Notes under the pieces: generated by a model
What the model was told of the DNA's origin: nothing
The model's database searches: none
What the model saw: only the letters and a program-made list of their open reading frames with translations
Shown here: positions 1 through 7,908 of the stretch, in pieces
How positions within the stretch are numbered: the stretch's first letter is position 1
How the letters are laid out: the number at the start of each line of letters is the position of its first letter
Position numbers and translations under genes: made by a program
Origin: CAYSDL01 sp964429875
GTDB taxonomy: Bacteria > Fidelibacterota > Marinisomatia > SCGC-AAA003-L08 > D37C17
Length of the DNA stretch: 12,593 bases
Reading direction: 5' to 3'
Assembly: GCA_964429875.1 (NCBI GenBank)
Contig: CAYSDL010000041.1
Span: 1-12,593, forward strand

Positions 1-119
1 GTCAGAAATAAAGTATTTGTATCCATTTCACATCCATCGGTTGGATCTGCAAAAACAATATTCATTATAAAGAAAATTGATAATACACTAAAAAGTGCTT
101 TTTTATTAAAGTTAAACAT
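1..119 (-). CDS. N-terminal fragment of a secreted protein (3' end outside window)
   Basis: An ATG at 119-117 opens a frame that stays open for 39 codons to the left edge. The peptide has a textbook Sec signal: two lysines at residues 6-7, a hydrophobic core over residues 8-23, and a V-F-A cleavage site after Ala24. The mature protein would begin DPTDGCEMDTNTLFL. From memory, secreted proteins of Marinimicrobia often begin their mature part with a DPTDGCE-like motif, which suggests an extracellular or surface protein, but too little is present to name a function. An AGAAAGGA Shine-Dalgarno-like sequence lies 9 bases upstream, and a plausible promoter lies further upstream, so this gene probably starts its own transcription unit after secA. 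I am confident about the start and signal peptide and have no basis for a function. Confidence 0.8.
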   Translation of the reverse strand, partial: MFNFNKKALFSVLSIFFIMNIVFADPTDGCEMDTNTLFL

Positions 120-128
120 TTTGTGGTT

Positions 129-136
129 TCCTTTCT
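129..136 (-). promoter_or_regulatory. Ribosome binding site of the secreted-protein gene at 119
   Basis: On the minus strand this reads AGAAAGGA, with nine bases between the AGGA core and the ATG at 119-117. It is one of the clearest Shine-Dalgarno matches in the window. Most genes of the cluster rely on overlapping stop and start codons with weak or no such motif. It supports the start chosen for the truncated gene. Confidence 0.6.
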
Positions 137-182
137 TTTAACATATAAATCTCGTCAATAATAAAATTACTAACTATATATT

Positions 183-209
183 TTTATATTTTATTTAAGT
201 TTGTGTCAA
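183..209 (-). promoter_or_regulatory. Putative sigma-70-type promoter for the secreted-protein gene
   Basis: On the minus strand a perfect TTGACA lies at 209-204. It is followed by TATAAA at 188-183 (15-base spacer) or TAAAAA at 186-181 (17-base spacer), inside a very AT-rich stretch. The ATG of the downstream gene is about 65 bases further on, leaving a short leader. The -35 match is exact. The -10 is ambiguous because the region is almost all A and T, and promoter rules in this lineage are poorly known, so this is a moderate call only. Confidence 0.35.
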
Positions 210-211
210 TA

Positions 212-235
212 TGTTACAAGCCGCACTCCTTGACA
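212..235. repeat. Short imperfect inverted repeat upstream of the putative promoter
   Basis: Arms TGTCAAG (minus strand 235-229) and CTTGTAACA (220-212) pair through CAAG/CTTG plus TGT/ACA, with a two-base bulge. They enclose the GC-rich loop GAGTGCGG. The element stands out from the surrounding AT-rich spacer and ends two bases before the TTGACA of the putative promoter. It could be an operator or activator site for the downstream secreted-protein gene, or a weak RNA hairpin in the trailer of secA. It has no T-tract after it in either direction, so it is not a standard terminator. Confidence 0.3.
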
Positions 236-311
236 GCCTAGAAATTTACAATAATTTTACTAAGTTTTCTATAAAAATATATTATTCGAATATTTTAGAG
301 TTATACAAGAG

Positions 312-3300
312 CTATGCACAACATTTTTTGTATTTCTTCCCACTACCACATGGACAGGGCTCATTCCGACCTATTTTCTTTTCAGCCTTTATAGGTTGTC
401 TTTTTTGATTGGGGGCCATAGCTTGAGCCTGAGGTTTTAAATAAGAGGAGGGTGATTGTGTGACATTGTTTTCTGATGTTTGAGATTTAGAAATATTTGA
501 TAATACATTGATATCTTTTTTTGCTTGAAGATTTCTTGTTTTTTGCTCAACATTCATATTTCTTTGACCAATGCTAGCTAAATCTGTTCTGAAAATTCTC
601 TTCAATGTTTCTTTATTTGTATCTATCATCATTTCTTCAAACATGGCAAAACCTTCTTGCTTATATTCAATTAATGGATTTTTTTGACCGTAAGCTCTAA
701 GACCAATACCTTCTCTTAATTGATCCATGGTATATAAATGATCTTGCCATTTCTCATCAATAGTCCTTAAAATTATAAATTTTTGAAAATTATTAAATAG
801 TTCTCCATCAAAATTGTCTTTTTTAAATTGGATGATAGATAAAGCACTATCAATAATTTTATTTACTACCTTATCTTTATTTATAATTCCTTCTTCAACA
901 TTAAAATCCATTCCCAATGTATTTAGAACTTCAGTATACAAAGAATTCATATCCCAATCATTATGATTTCCGTAACAAAAACTATCTACTACATCTTCAG
1001 CATATTCATTGATAATTTGTTTTAACTCATTTGAAATATCAGATTCATGTAGGGCATAATTTCTTCTATTATAAACTATATCTCTTTGATAGTTCATAAC
1101 ATCATCATACTCAATAATGTTTTTTCTGCCTCCAAAATTCATTGCTTCAATTTTTTTCTGAGCACGCTCTATAGATTTTGTCACCATAGAATGAGTAATA
1201 ACTTCGCCCTCTTTAATTCCCAATCTGTCCATCACTTTTGAAATTCTGTCTGATCCAAACAATCTCATGAGATCATCTTCTAAACTGAGAAAAAATACTG
1301 TTTCTCCATCATCCCCTTGTCTACCTGATCTTCCTCTAAGCTGAAGATCAATTCTTCTTGATTCATGTCTTCCTGTTCCTAAAATAAAAAGACCCCCTTT
1401 ATCTACAACGCCTTCTCCAAGCTTTATATCTGTTCCTCTTCCTGCCATATTTGTTGATATAGTAATTGAATTTTTTTGGCCAGCTCTCGCAACAATTTCA
1501 GCTTCGCTTTGGTGCTGCTTAGCATTTAATACATTATGAGGCATTTTTGTTCTTTTAAGCATTCTAGCTAAAGTTTCAGATTCCTCCACAGAAGTTGTTC
1601 CAACAAGTACAGGTTGTCCCTTTTTAAACAACTCTTCAATTTTTTCTATTACTGAATTATACTTTTCGCGTTTTGTTTTATAAATAAGATCTTCATGATC
1701 TTTTCTAAGTATTGGTTTATTAGTTGGGATTTCAACAACATCTAATTTATATATTTCCATAAATTCACCTGCTTCAGTAAGAGCAGTTCCAGTCATCCCC
1801 GCAAGCTTTTCATACATTCTAAAATAATTTTGAATTGTTATTGTTGCAACAGTTTGTGTTTCTCTTTGAATTGCAACACTTTCCTTTGCCTCAATAGCCT
1901 GATGCATTCCATCAGAGAATTGTCTTCCATGCATAACTCGCCCTGTATGCTTATCAACAATAAGGACTTTTCCATCTTGCACAATATACTCTACATCTTT
2001 TTCAAATAAAGAATATGCTTTTAATAATTGATTGATTGTATGAATCCTTTCACTAACTTCAGAATGTGCGGCTTGTGATTTTTCTTTTTCTAGAGCAATG
2101 TCTTTACTATTCAGGTTGCTGCTTTCTAATTTATGAAAAATTTCTCCTAGATCTGGTAAAACAAAATCATCTGAGTCAGAAGGGGAGAGATACTTTCGCC
2201 CTTGCTCAGACAAGTCTACTACATTTGATCTTTCATCAATTGAAAAATATAATTGTTCATCTATATCTCTCATTTTTTTATCTCTAATAAAATCACTTTC
2301 TACTTTAGACATAATTCTTTTTGTGCCTTGAATTTGAAATAGTTTTTGTAATTTTTTATTTTTAGGCGCTCCTCTTGATGCAAGTAATATAATTTCTCCA
2401 GCTTTATCTGAATCATTTTCTAATAAACTTTCGACATCTGATAATTTATTGTTTATTATTTCATTTTGTTTTTTTATTAATGATTCTATCTGATGTTTCC
2501 ATTTTGTATACTGTTCATTTTGCTGGCTATTGACTACCCCTGAAATAATAAGAGGAGTTCTTGCTTCATCAATTAATACAGAGTCTACTTCATCAACTAT
2601 AGCATATACATGTCCACGCTGCACTTGGTCTTCAATTCTTACTGACATATTATCTCTAAGATAATCAAATCCAAATTGACTGTTTGTCCCATATGTAATA
2701 TCTTTTAAATACATTTCTTTTCTTTTTTGGCTGTCCATTTGATTTAAAATACATCCAACTGATAAACCTAAAAACTCATATAGCAGCCCCATCCACTGGC
2801 TATCTCTTTCAGCTAAATAATCATTTACAGTAACAATATGTACTCCTCTACCAGTCATCGCATTCAATACAATAGGAAGTGTTGATACGAGCGTTTTTCC
2901 TTCTCCAGTTTTCATCTCTGATATTTTACCTTGATGAAGAGCTACTCCACCAACTAATTGGACATCATAATGGATCATATTCCATTCCATTGGTTGATCC
3001 ATAACACTGTATTTAGAACCACATAATCTTCTGGATACATCTTTAACAATAGAAAAAACTTCAACTATTTTTTGATCTAAAAATTCTTTTTCTATTAAAT
3101 ATAATTTTTCATCAATATCATTTGGATTATCAGATTCTGAAGAAAACTCCTCTTTTTTTGTGCTAATTAAATCGGACAGCTCTATTCTTATTGTATTAAA
3201 TTTATTTTTTATCTCATTATCAGATAAACTTTCAAGGGTTTTATAATATTCATTTATACTATGTACAAAAGGTTGTATCTCTTTTATATCTTTATCAGAT

Positions 3301-3344
3301 TTTTTTCCAAATATTTTTGTTACAACTTTTGAGAGTATTGACAT
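312..3344 (-). CDS. secA: Preprotein translocase subunit SecA
   Basis: ATP-driven motor that pushes unfolded preproteins through the SecYEG channel at the inner membrane. At 1010 residues it is about 100 longer than the E. coli enzyme. Visible landmarks in order are Walker A MKTGEGKT (144-151), Walker B DEVD (251-254) with the following DEARTPLIISG, the HTGR and QGRQ-like preprotein cross-linking region (about 450-490), TGTA of the second helicase lobe (518-521), MAGRGTDI (633-640), GRSGRQGD (671-678), and a C-terminal zinc motif with Cys997, Cys999, Cys1008 and Cys1009 that in the family binds SecB and phospholipid. Extra length lies mainly at about 270-360, a Lys/Glu-rich stretch after LIISG, and in a low-complexity linker before the zinc motif. 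The start ATG overlaps the nusB stop by one base (TAATG) and has no evident Shine-Dalgarno sequence, so it is probably translationally coupled. It is the last gene of the long run. Confidence 0.98.
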   Translation of the reverse strand: MSILSKVVTKIFGKKSDKDIKEIQPFVHSINEYYKTLESLSDNEIKNKFNTIRIELSDLISTKKEEFSSESDNPNDIDEKLYLIEKEFLDQKIVEVFSIVKDVSRRLCGSKYSVMDQPMEWNMIHYDVQLVGGVALHQGKISEMKTGEGKTLVSTLPIVLNAMTGRGVHIVTVNDYLAERDSQWMGLLYEFLGLSVGCILNQMDSQKRKEMYLKDITYGTNSQFGFDYLRDNMSVRIEDQVQRGHVYAIVDEVDSVLIDEARTPLIISGVVNSQQNEQYTKWKHQIESLIKKQNEIINNKLSDVESLLENDSDKAGEIILLASRGAPKNKKLQKLFQIQGTKRIMSKVESDFIRDKKMRDIDEQLYFSIDERSNVVDLSEQGRKYLSPSDSDDFVLPDLGEIFHKLESSNLNSKDIALEKEKSQAAHSEVSERIHTINQLLKAYSLFEKDVEYIVQDGKVLIVDKHTGRVMHGRQFSDGMHQAIEAKESVAIQRETQTVATITIQNYFRMYEKLAGMTGTALTEAGEFMEIYKLDVVEIPTNKPILRKDHEDLIYKTKREKYNSVIEKIEELFKKGQPVLVGTTSVEESETLARMLKRTKMPHNVLNAKQHQSEAEIVARAGQKNSITISTNMAGRGTDIKLGEGVVDKGGLFILGTGRHESRRIDLQLRGRSGRQGDDGETVFFLSLEDDLMRLFGSDRISKVMDRLGIKEGEVITHSMVTKSIERAQKKIEAMNFGGRKNIIEYDDVMNYQRDIVYNRRNYALHESDISNELKQIINEYAEDVVDSFCYGNHNDWDMNSLYTEVLNTLGMDFNVEEGIINKDKVVNKIIDSALSIIQFKKDNFDGELFNNFQKFIILRTIDEKWQDHLYTMDQLREGIGLRAYGQKNPLIEYKQEGFAMFEEMMIDTNKETLKRIFRTDLASIGQRNMNVEQKTRNLQAKKDINVLSNISKSQTSENNVTQSPSSYLKPQAQAMAPNQKRQPIKAEKKIGRNEPCPCGSGKKYKKCCA

Positions 3345-3799
3345 TAAATTTTTTCTTTTTTCTTTGTGTTGTATTCTTCGTTATAAATTGCATCCATTAT
3401 ACCATTTATAAAACCACTACTATCTTCACTGCTAAAGTTTTTTGCAATTTCAACTGCCTCAGTTATAGAAACTTTTGGTGGAATATCATCTAGAAATAGC
3501 ATCTCAGTTATTGACATCCGTAATATTATTCTATCAATCGTAGCTAATCTATTCATTTCCCAATTAACTAATTTGCATTCAATTAATTTGTCAACTCGAT
3601 CTTTTTCTTTAATTACATGTGAATATAATCTAGAAGCATATTCAATTTGTTTTTTATTATAAGATTTTTTATCTAAATCATTATCTTGAGCTAAATAAAA
3701 ATTTGAAAATAAATTATCAAAATCACTATTTGAAAATTTATTCGCAAATAAAATTTGCAAGCATAAATTCCTTGCTTCTCTTTTGTGTTTTCTATCCAT
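3344..3799 (-). CDS. nusB: Transcription antitermination factor NusB
   Basis: Small all-helical RNA-binding protein that, with NusE (ribosomal protein S10), binds boxA of rRNA leaders and supports antitermination. At 151 residues it has the usual length. Family signatures are the basic start MDRKHKREAR (residues 1-10), the central NWEMNRLATIDRIILRMSITE (79-99) and the C-terminal ITEAVEIAKNFSSEDSSGFI (112-131) leading into NGIMDAI. The tail (TKKKEK) is lysine-rich. Its ATG lies one base after the stop of the acyl-CoA dehydrogenase gene, and its stop overlaps the secA start, so it sits mid-operon with no promoter space of its own. In many bacteria nusB follows ribH; here it is grouped with secA and acyl-CoA enzymes. 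Confidence 0.95.
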   Translation of the reverse strand: MDRKHKREARNLCLQILFANKFSNSDFDNLFSNFYLAQDNDLDKKSYNKKQIEYASRLYSHVIKEKDRVDKLIECKLVNWEMNRLATIDRIILRMSITEMLFLDDIPPKVSITEAVEIAKNFSSEDSSGFINGIMDAIYNEEYNTKKKEKI

Positions 3800-3800
3800 T

Positions 3801-4940
3801 TTATTTTAATAAATCTCTTGCAATAACTAAGCGTTGTATTTCTGATGTTCCTTCATAAATTTGAGTTATTTTAGCATCACGCATCAATCGCTCAACTCCA
3901 GTTTCTTGAATATATCCATAGCCGCCATGTATCTGAACGCATTCAGATGAAGCCCTCATTGCTAATTCAGATGCAAAAACCTTTGCTTTTGATGCTAAAA
4001 TACTATAATTATGTTTATTATCTTTTGCCCAAGCAGCTTTTCTGATTAATAATCTAGCTGCATCTATTTCAATTGACATATCAGCAATTTTATGCTGAAT
4101 AGCTTGAAAAGATGAAATAGGCTTATTGAATTGCATCCTTTCTTTTGAATATTTAATAGAGGCATCTAAACTAGCCTGCGCTATTCCAAGGGCCTGAGAG
4201 GCAATTCCAATTCTTCCACCATCCAAGGTTTCTAACGCAATTTTAAATCCCTGACCTTCAAAGCCAATTAAATTTTCATTTGGAATTTTTACATTATCAA
4301 AATATAGTTCGCACGTATCAGATGATCTTATCCCTAATTTTTCTTCAGGTTTTCCTACATCAAAACCTTTATATCCCTTTTCCACGATAAAACAAGATAT
4401 CCCCTTATGACCAATATTTTTTTCTGTTAGTGCAAATACCATTACAATATCAGAGTTAATCCCATTAGTAACCCAATTTTTAGTCCCACTAAGATTATAA
4501 AAATCTTGTTTTTTTTCTGCATATGCTAACATATTAGAGGCATCTGATCCAGATTGAGGCTCAGATAATGAAAAAGCTCCCAGAAACTCTCCTGTTGCTA
4601 ATTTCTTTAAATATTTATCTTTTTGGAATTCACTACCATATTTATTTAAGATTGAACAAACTAAAGAATTATTAACAGACATTATAACAGAAGCTGAGGC
4701 ATCAACACGAGAAATTTCTTCCATCGCAATTGTATAGGATACGGCATCCATGCCCCAACCATTATACTGTTCATCTACCATCATTCCCATAAATCCTAGT
4801 TCAGCCATTTTTTTTATTTGTTCTTTTGGCCATATTTTTTTTCTATCTCTTTCAACAACTTTAGGTAAAAGTTCATTTGCAGCAAATTCATTTGCTGTTT
4901 TTTTTATTAATTTATGTTCATCTGTTAATTCAAAGTTCAT
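3801..4940 (-). CDS. Short-chain acyl-CoA dehydrogenase (butanoyl-CoA dehydrogenase-like)
   Basis: FAD enzyme of 379 residues that oxidises acyl-CoA to trans-2-enoyl-CoA, passing electrons to electron-transferring flavoprotein; in fermenters the homologue can run as butanoyl-CoA dehydrogenase. Landmarks are the N-terminal helical domain (1-110), the FAD/substrate motif FSLSEPQSGSDA (123-134), the SGTKNWVTNG segment (151-160), RMQFNKP (268-274), QIHGGYGY (336-343), and the catalytic base Glu363 in YEGTSEIQR. A glutamate here, and not in the earlier helix used by long-chain and isovaleryl enzymes, fits the short- and medium-chain type. The start overlaps the 3-hydroxyacyl-CoA dehydrogenase gene by 11 bases. 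No etfA or etfB gene is in the window. Chain-length preference and physiological direction cannot be fixed from sequence alone. Confidence 0.93.
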   Translation of the reverse strand: MNFELTDEHKLIKKTANEFAANELLPKVVERDRKKIWPKEQIKKMAELGFMGMMVDEQYNGWGMDAVSYTIAMEEISRVDASASVIMSVNNSLVCSILNKYGSEFQKDKYLKKLATGEFLGAFSLSEPQSGSDASNMLAYAEKKQDFYNLSGTKNWVTNGINSDIVMVFALTEKNIGHKGISCFIVEKGYKGFDVGKPEEKLGIRSSDTCELYFDNVKIPNENLIGFEGQGFKIALETLDGGRIGIASQALGIAQASLDASIKYSKERMQFNKPISSFQAIQHKIADMSIEIDAARLLIRKAAWAKDNKHNYSILASKAKVFASELAMRASSECVQIHGGYGYIQETGVERLMRDAKITQIYEGTSEIQRLVIARDLLK

Positions 4941-5775
4941 AACTATAAAAACCTTCTTTTGTTTTATTGCCTAGTTTATTTTTTTCTATCATTTTATTTA
5001 ATAATGGACAGGGTTTGTACTTCTTATCTTTTAGTCCTTCATATAATACATTCATAATATATACACATACATCTATACCTATAAGGTCAGCTAATCTAAG
5101 GGGTCCCATGGGATGCCCCATACCTAATTTCATTATAGAATCAATAGCTTCAGGTTCGGCAACACCTTCCATATAGCAAAAAGCTGCTTCATTGATCATT
5201 GGCATTAATATTCTATTTGATACAAATCCAGGAGAATCATTGCATGTAATTGGTCTTTTATCAATAGATTTAGATAAATTTTCAATAAAATTGACTGTAT
5301 CCTGAGATGTCTTCTGTCCTTTTATCACTTCAACTAATTTCATTATTGGTACTGGGTTCATGAAATGCATTCCTATAAATTTATCATGTCTTTTTAGGTT
5401 TTTGCTCAAGCTATTTATAGATATTGAAGATGTATTTGTTGCAAAAATTGTATTGCTGTTACAAATAGCATCTAATTTTTTAAAAATTTCAGATTTAACA
5501 TCGAAATCTTCTTTAACTGCTTCTATAATTAAATCACAAGAACATAACTTTTTTAAACTGGTCGAAACTTGAATATTATCTATAGTAGAATTAACTTGAT
5601 CCTGAGTAATAATTCCCTTATTAAACTGTCGTTTTAAATTTTTAACTATCATTTTAAGAGCACTATTTAAAATTGTTTCATTTATGTCTACTAAAATAAC
5701 CTTATGATTGTACAATGAAAAAACATGTGCAATTCCATTCCCCATTGTGCCTGAACCTATAATGCCTATATTCAT
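4930..5775 (-). CDS. hbd: 3-hydroxybutyryl-CoA dehydrogenase (3-hydroxyacyl-CoA dehydrogenase family)
   Basis: NAD(P)-dependent soluble enzyme that interconverts acetoacetyl-CoA and (S)-3-hydroxybutyryl-CoA. The 281-residue length matches stand-alone Hbd/PaaH proteins, not the large FadB-type fusions. The Rossmann motif GIIGSGTMGNGIAHV is at residues 4-18, and Asp30 at the end of beta-2 (LVDIN) favours NAD. NTSS (114-117) and MHFMNPVP (136-143, catalytic His137) line the active site, with Asn187 in SPGFVSNR. The C-terminal dimerisation domain contains GHPMGPLRLADLIG. The ATG lies seven bases after the stop of the thiolase gene, and the end overlaps the acyl-CoA dehydrogenase start by 11 bases. 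Together these genes give three of the four steps between acetyl-CoA and butanoyl-CoA. Confidence 0.94.
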   Translation of the reverse strand: MNIGIIGSGTMGNGIAHVFSLYNHKVILVDINETILNSALKMIVKNLKRQFNKGIITQDQVNSTIDNIQVSTSLKKLCSCDLIIEAVKEDFDVKSEIFKKLDAICNSNTIFATNTSSISINSLSKNLKRHDKFIGMHFMNPVPIMKLVEVIKGQKTSQDTVNFIENLSKSIDKRPITCNDSPGFVSNRILMPMINEAAFCYMEGVAEPEAIDSIMKLGMGHPMGPLRLADLIGIDVCVYIMNVLYEGLKDKKYKPCPLLNKMIEKNKLGNKTKEGFYSYEL

Positions 5776-5782
5776 TTCTTTA

Positions 5783-6961
5783 TCACTCGCATATTTCTAC
5801 TAATAATGCTGAAGCTTCTCCGCCCCCAATACATAATGAAGCAATACCATATTTTAATTTTCTTTTTCTTAATGCACCTAGAAGAGTTACTAAAATTCTA
5901 GCACCAGATGCTCCTATTGGATGTCCCATTGAAACTGCGCCCCCATTTACATTTACTATGTCAGGTGAAATTTTCAATTCATCAATAGCTGCCATAGTTA
6001 CACAGGAAAAGGCTTCATTAATTTCAAATAAATCAATGTCATCAATATTCATATTAGTTTTTTTTAATAATTTTTTTATAGCATAAATTGGAGCTTTGGT
6101 AAAATATAATGGTTCTGTTGCAAAAGATACATGATCAATTATTTTTGCTATTGGCTTAATATTTTTTTCATTAATATTTTTTTCTGAAGATATTAATAAA
6201 GCTGCAGCTCCATCACTTAAACTACTTGCATTCCCTGCAGTTATTGACCCTGAGTGATCAAAAGCAGGATTAAGTTTTTTTAATTTTTTTTCATCAAATT
6301 TTAAAGGCTCTTCATCAACTGAAAAATCAATTTTTCCTCTTTTATTTTCTATTGTAACTGACACAATTTCATCATTGAATTCATTTTTTATTATTGCAGC
6401 ATTAGAACGAGAATATGATTCAATAGCAAATTCATCCTGCATTTGTTTAGTATATTTATTTTCAGAACACAATACTTCTGCACAATTTCCCATTGCAAAA
6501 TTATTATAAGGGTCCCAAAGTCCATCTTTTAGAATTGAATCTATTAATTTATTATTTCCAAACATCATTCCTCTTCGTGAATTCTCAATATAGAATGGCG
6601 CTAAACTCATATTTTCCATTCCGCCAGCAATGACAACGTTAGAATTATTTGTCTTAATAGATTGATCTGCAAGCATGACAGACTTTAAACCAGAACCGCA
6701 TACTTTATTAATTGTCATGCATTCAATCTGATGATTTAAAGAAGCACCTAAACAAGCTTGTCTAGCAGGGGCTTGCCCAAGGTTTGCTGATAATACATTC
6801 CCCATAATAACTTCATCAACACTGTCTTTTGAGAACAAAGCCTTTTGAATAACCTCCTCAATTACAATCGCCCCTAATTTTGTAGCAGGAATAGTACTTA
6901 AGGTACCCTGGAATGCTCCTATAGGCGTTCTTGCATAAGAACAAATATAAGATTGCTTCAT
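5783..6961 (-). CDS. Acetyl-CoA C-acetyltransferase (acetoacetyl-CoA thiolase)
   Basis: Thiolase of 392 residues that condenses two acetyl-CoA to acetoacetyl-CoA, or cleaves the reverse. All catalytic elements are present: nucleophile Cys88 in NKVCGSG, the NEAF motif (315-318), His347 in GGAVSMGHPIGASGAR (340-355), and Cys377 in SLCIGGGEAS. The region around 231-255 (FDHSGSITAGNASSLSDGAAA) and the FATEPLYFTKAPIYA stretch (280-294) resemble the biosynthetic, mitochondrial ACAT1-like class more than long-chain FadA thiolases. The start overlaps the phoH stop as ATGA (6958-6961), and the next gene is the 3-hydroxyacyl-CoA dehydrogenase. Naming it atoB, thlA or phaA would be arbitrary. No PHA synthase is present to suggest polymer synthesis. 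Confidence 0.94.
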   Translation of the reverse strand: MKQSYICSYARTPIGAFQGTLSTIPATKLGAIVIEEVIQKALFSKDSVDEVIMGNVLSANLGQAPARQACLGASLNHQIECMTINKVCGSGLKSVMLADQSIKTNNSNVVIAGGMENMSLAPFYIENSRRGMMFGNNKLIDSILKDGLWDPYNNFAMGNCAEVLCSENKYTKQMQDEFAIESYSRSNAAIIKNEFNDEIVSVTIENKRGKIDFSVDEEPLKFDEKKLKKLNPAFDHSGSITAGNASSLSDGAAALLISSEKNINEKNIKPIAKIIDHVSFATEPLYFTKAPIYAIKKLLKKTNMNIDDIDLFEINEAFSCVTMAAIDELKISPDIVNVNGGAVSMGHPIGASGARILVTLLGALRKRKLKYGIASLCIGGGEASALLVEICE

Positions 6962-7908
6962 AATTTTTTTCCTCTCTTATTGTAAGCTTTTATTATATCC
7001 TTAACTAGTCTATGCCTTACTACATCCTTTTCATTAAGTTCAACCAAACCAATACCTTTAATTTTATTTAATACTTTAATAGCATCTAACAATCCAGATG
7101 TTTCATTTTTATCTAAATCAATTTGAGTAATATCTCCAGTGATTATTGCCTTAGATGTTACACCTAATCTTGTTAAAAACATTTTCATCTGCATTTTTGA
7201 TGAATTTTGAGCTTCATCTAATATCATAAACGAGTTATGAAGAGTTCGACCTCTCATATAAGCAAGTGGTGCTATCTCAATAACATTTTGACTTAAAAAT
7301 TTTTTCAATTTATCTCTTGGTATCATTTTATCTAAGGCATCATATAAAGGAGTAAGATATGGATCAACTTTATCTTTTAAATCACCTGGAAGAAAACCTA
7401 ACCTTTCTCCAGCCTCAACAGCCGGTCTAGTAATAATAATTTTTTCTACTTCATGATTTTTCAAAGCAGATACAGCACATGCTACTGCTTGATAAGTTTT
7501 CCCAGTCCCCGCTGGACCATAACAGAATACAATATCATTTTTTATAACAGATTCATAATACTTTTTTTGCCCTTCTGTTTGTGCTGTTACTGCACCTTTA
7601 TGGGTATATAAAATTACTTGATCTAAAAGTCCATTTTTTTTACTACCCTGTTCTTTTTCATTAGAAGAATTTAATAAAACTTCTATATCTTCTTTATTTA
7701 TATAACCTTTTAAATTAATTGTATATATCATATCATTAATTAATGATTCAGCTATATTCAGCTCTTGTTTTTTCCCATTAAAATGAATTTCATCACCTCT
7801 TAAAACAATTTTTGCATTAATTTTATTTTCTAAATAATTAAGGTTTTCATCGCCTGTACCTGAAAAAAGTAGTGGATCTACATCTTTTAGCTTAATAATT
7901 TTTTTCAT
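6958..7908 (-). CDS. PhoH-family ATPase (PhoH-like protein)
   Basis: Cytoplasmic P-loop ATPase of 316 residues, the usual size for PhoH/YbeZ proteins. An N-terminal KH-like region (about 1-70, with the INAKIVLRGDEI segment) precedes the ATPase domain. Walker A GPAGTGKT is at 131-138, the family-specific IITRPAVEAGERLGFLPGD at 158-176, Walker B FMILDEAQN at 227-235, and a sensor-like IITGDITQID at 255-264. Homologues are linked to rRNA maturation and RNA turnover with the endonuclease YbeY, but the biochemical role is still poorly defined. Here ybeY is not adjacent: the gene sits between aspS and the thiolase gene with ATGA overlaps on both sides (7905-7908 and 6958-6961). No clear Shine-Dalgarno sequence precedes it, so translation is probably coupled to aspS. 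Confidence 0.95.
   Translation of the reverse strand: MKKIIKLKDVDPLLFSGTGDENLNYLENKINAKIVLRGDEIHFNGKKQELNIAESLINDMIYTINLKGYINKEDIEVLLNSSNEKEQGSKKNGLLDQVILYTHKGAVTAQTEGQKKYYESVIKNDIVFCYGPAGTGKTYQAVACAVSALKNHEVEKIIITRPAVEAGERLGFLPGDLKDKVDPYLTPLYDALDKMIPRDKLKKFLSQNVIEIAPLAYMRGRTLHNSFMILDEAQNSSKMQMKMFLTRLGVTSKAIITGDITQIDLDKNETSGLLDAIKVLNKIKGIGLVELNEKDVVRHRLVKDIIKAYNKRGKKL

Noticed and set aside
230..257. Plus-strand TTGACA at 230-235 with TAATTT at 252-257 as a promoter
   Set aside because: The -10 match is poor and it would transcribe only antisense to secA, so chance is the simpler explanation.
268..299. AT-rich imperfect hairpin after secA as a possible terminator
   Set aside because: The arms TCTA...AAATAT...TTC pair only with several bulges, contain almost no G-C pairs, and no T-tract follows on the minus strand.
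211..408. Plus-strand frame of 65 codons covering the secA trailer and 3' end
   Set aside because: It is low-complexity, hydrophobic and lies mostly antisense to the conserved zinc-motif end of secA. It has no good ribosome binding site or recognisable family.
2066..2287. Plus-strand frame of 73 codons inside secA
   Set aside because: It is fully antisense to a conserved gene. Its Leu/Phe-rich composition is what AT-rich antisense frames give by chance.
4750..5572. Several plus-strand frames of about 70 codons opposite the acyl-CoA dehydrogenase and hbd genes
   Set aside because: All are antisense shadows of intact enzymes with conserved catalytic residues, and none shows a domain or promoter.
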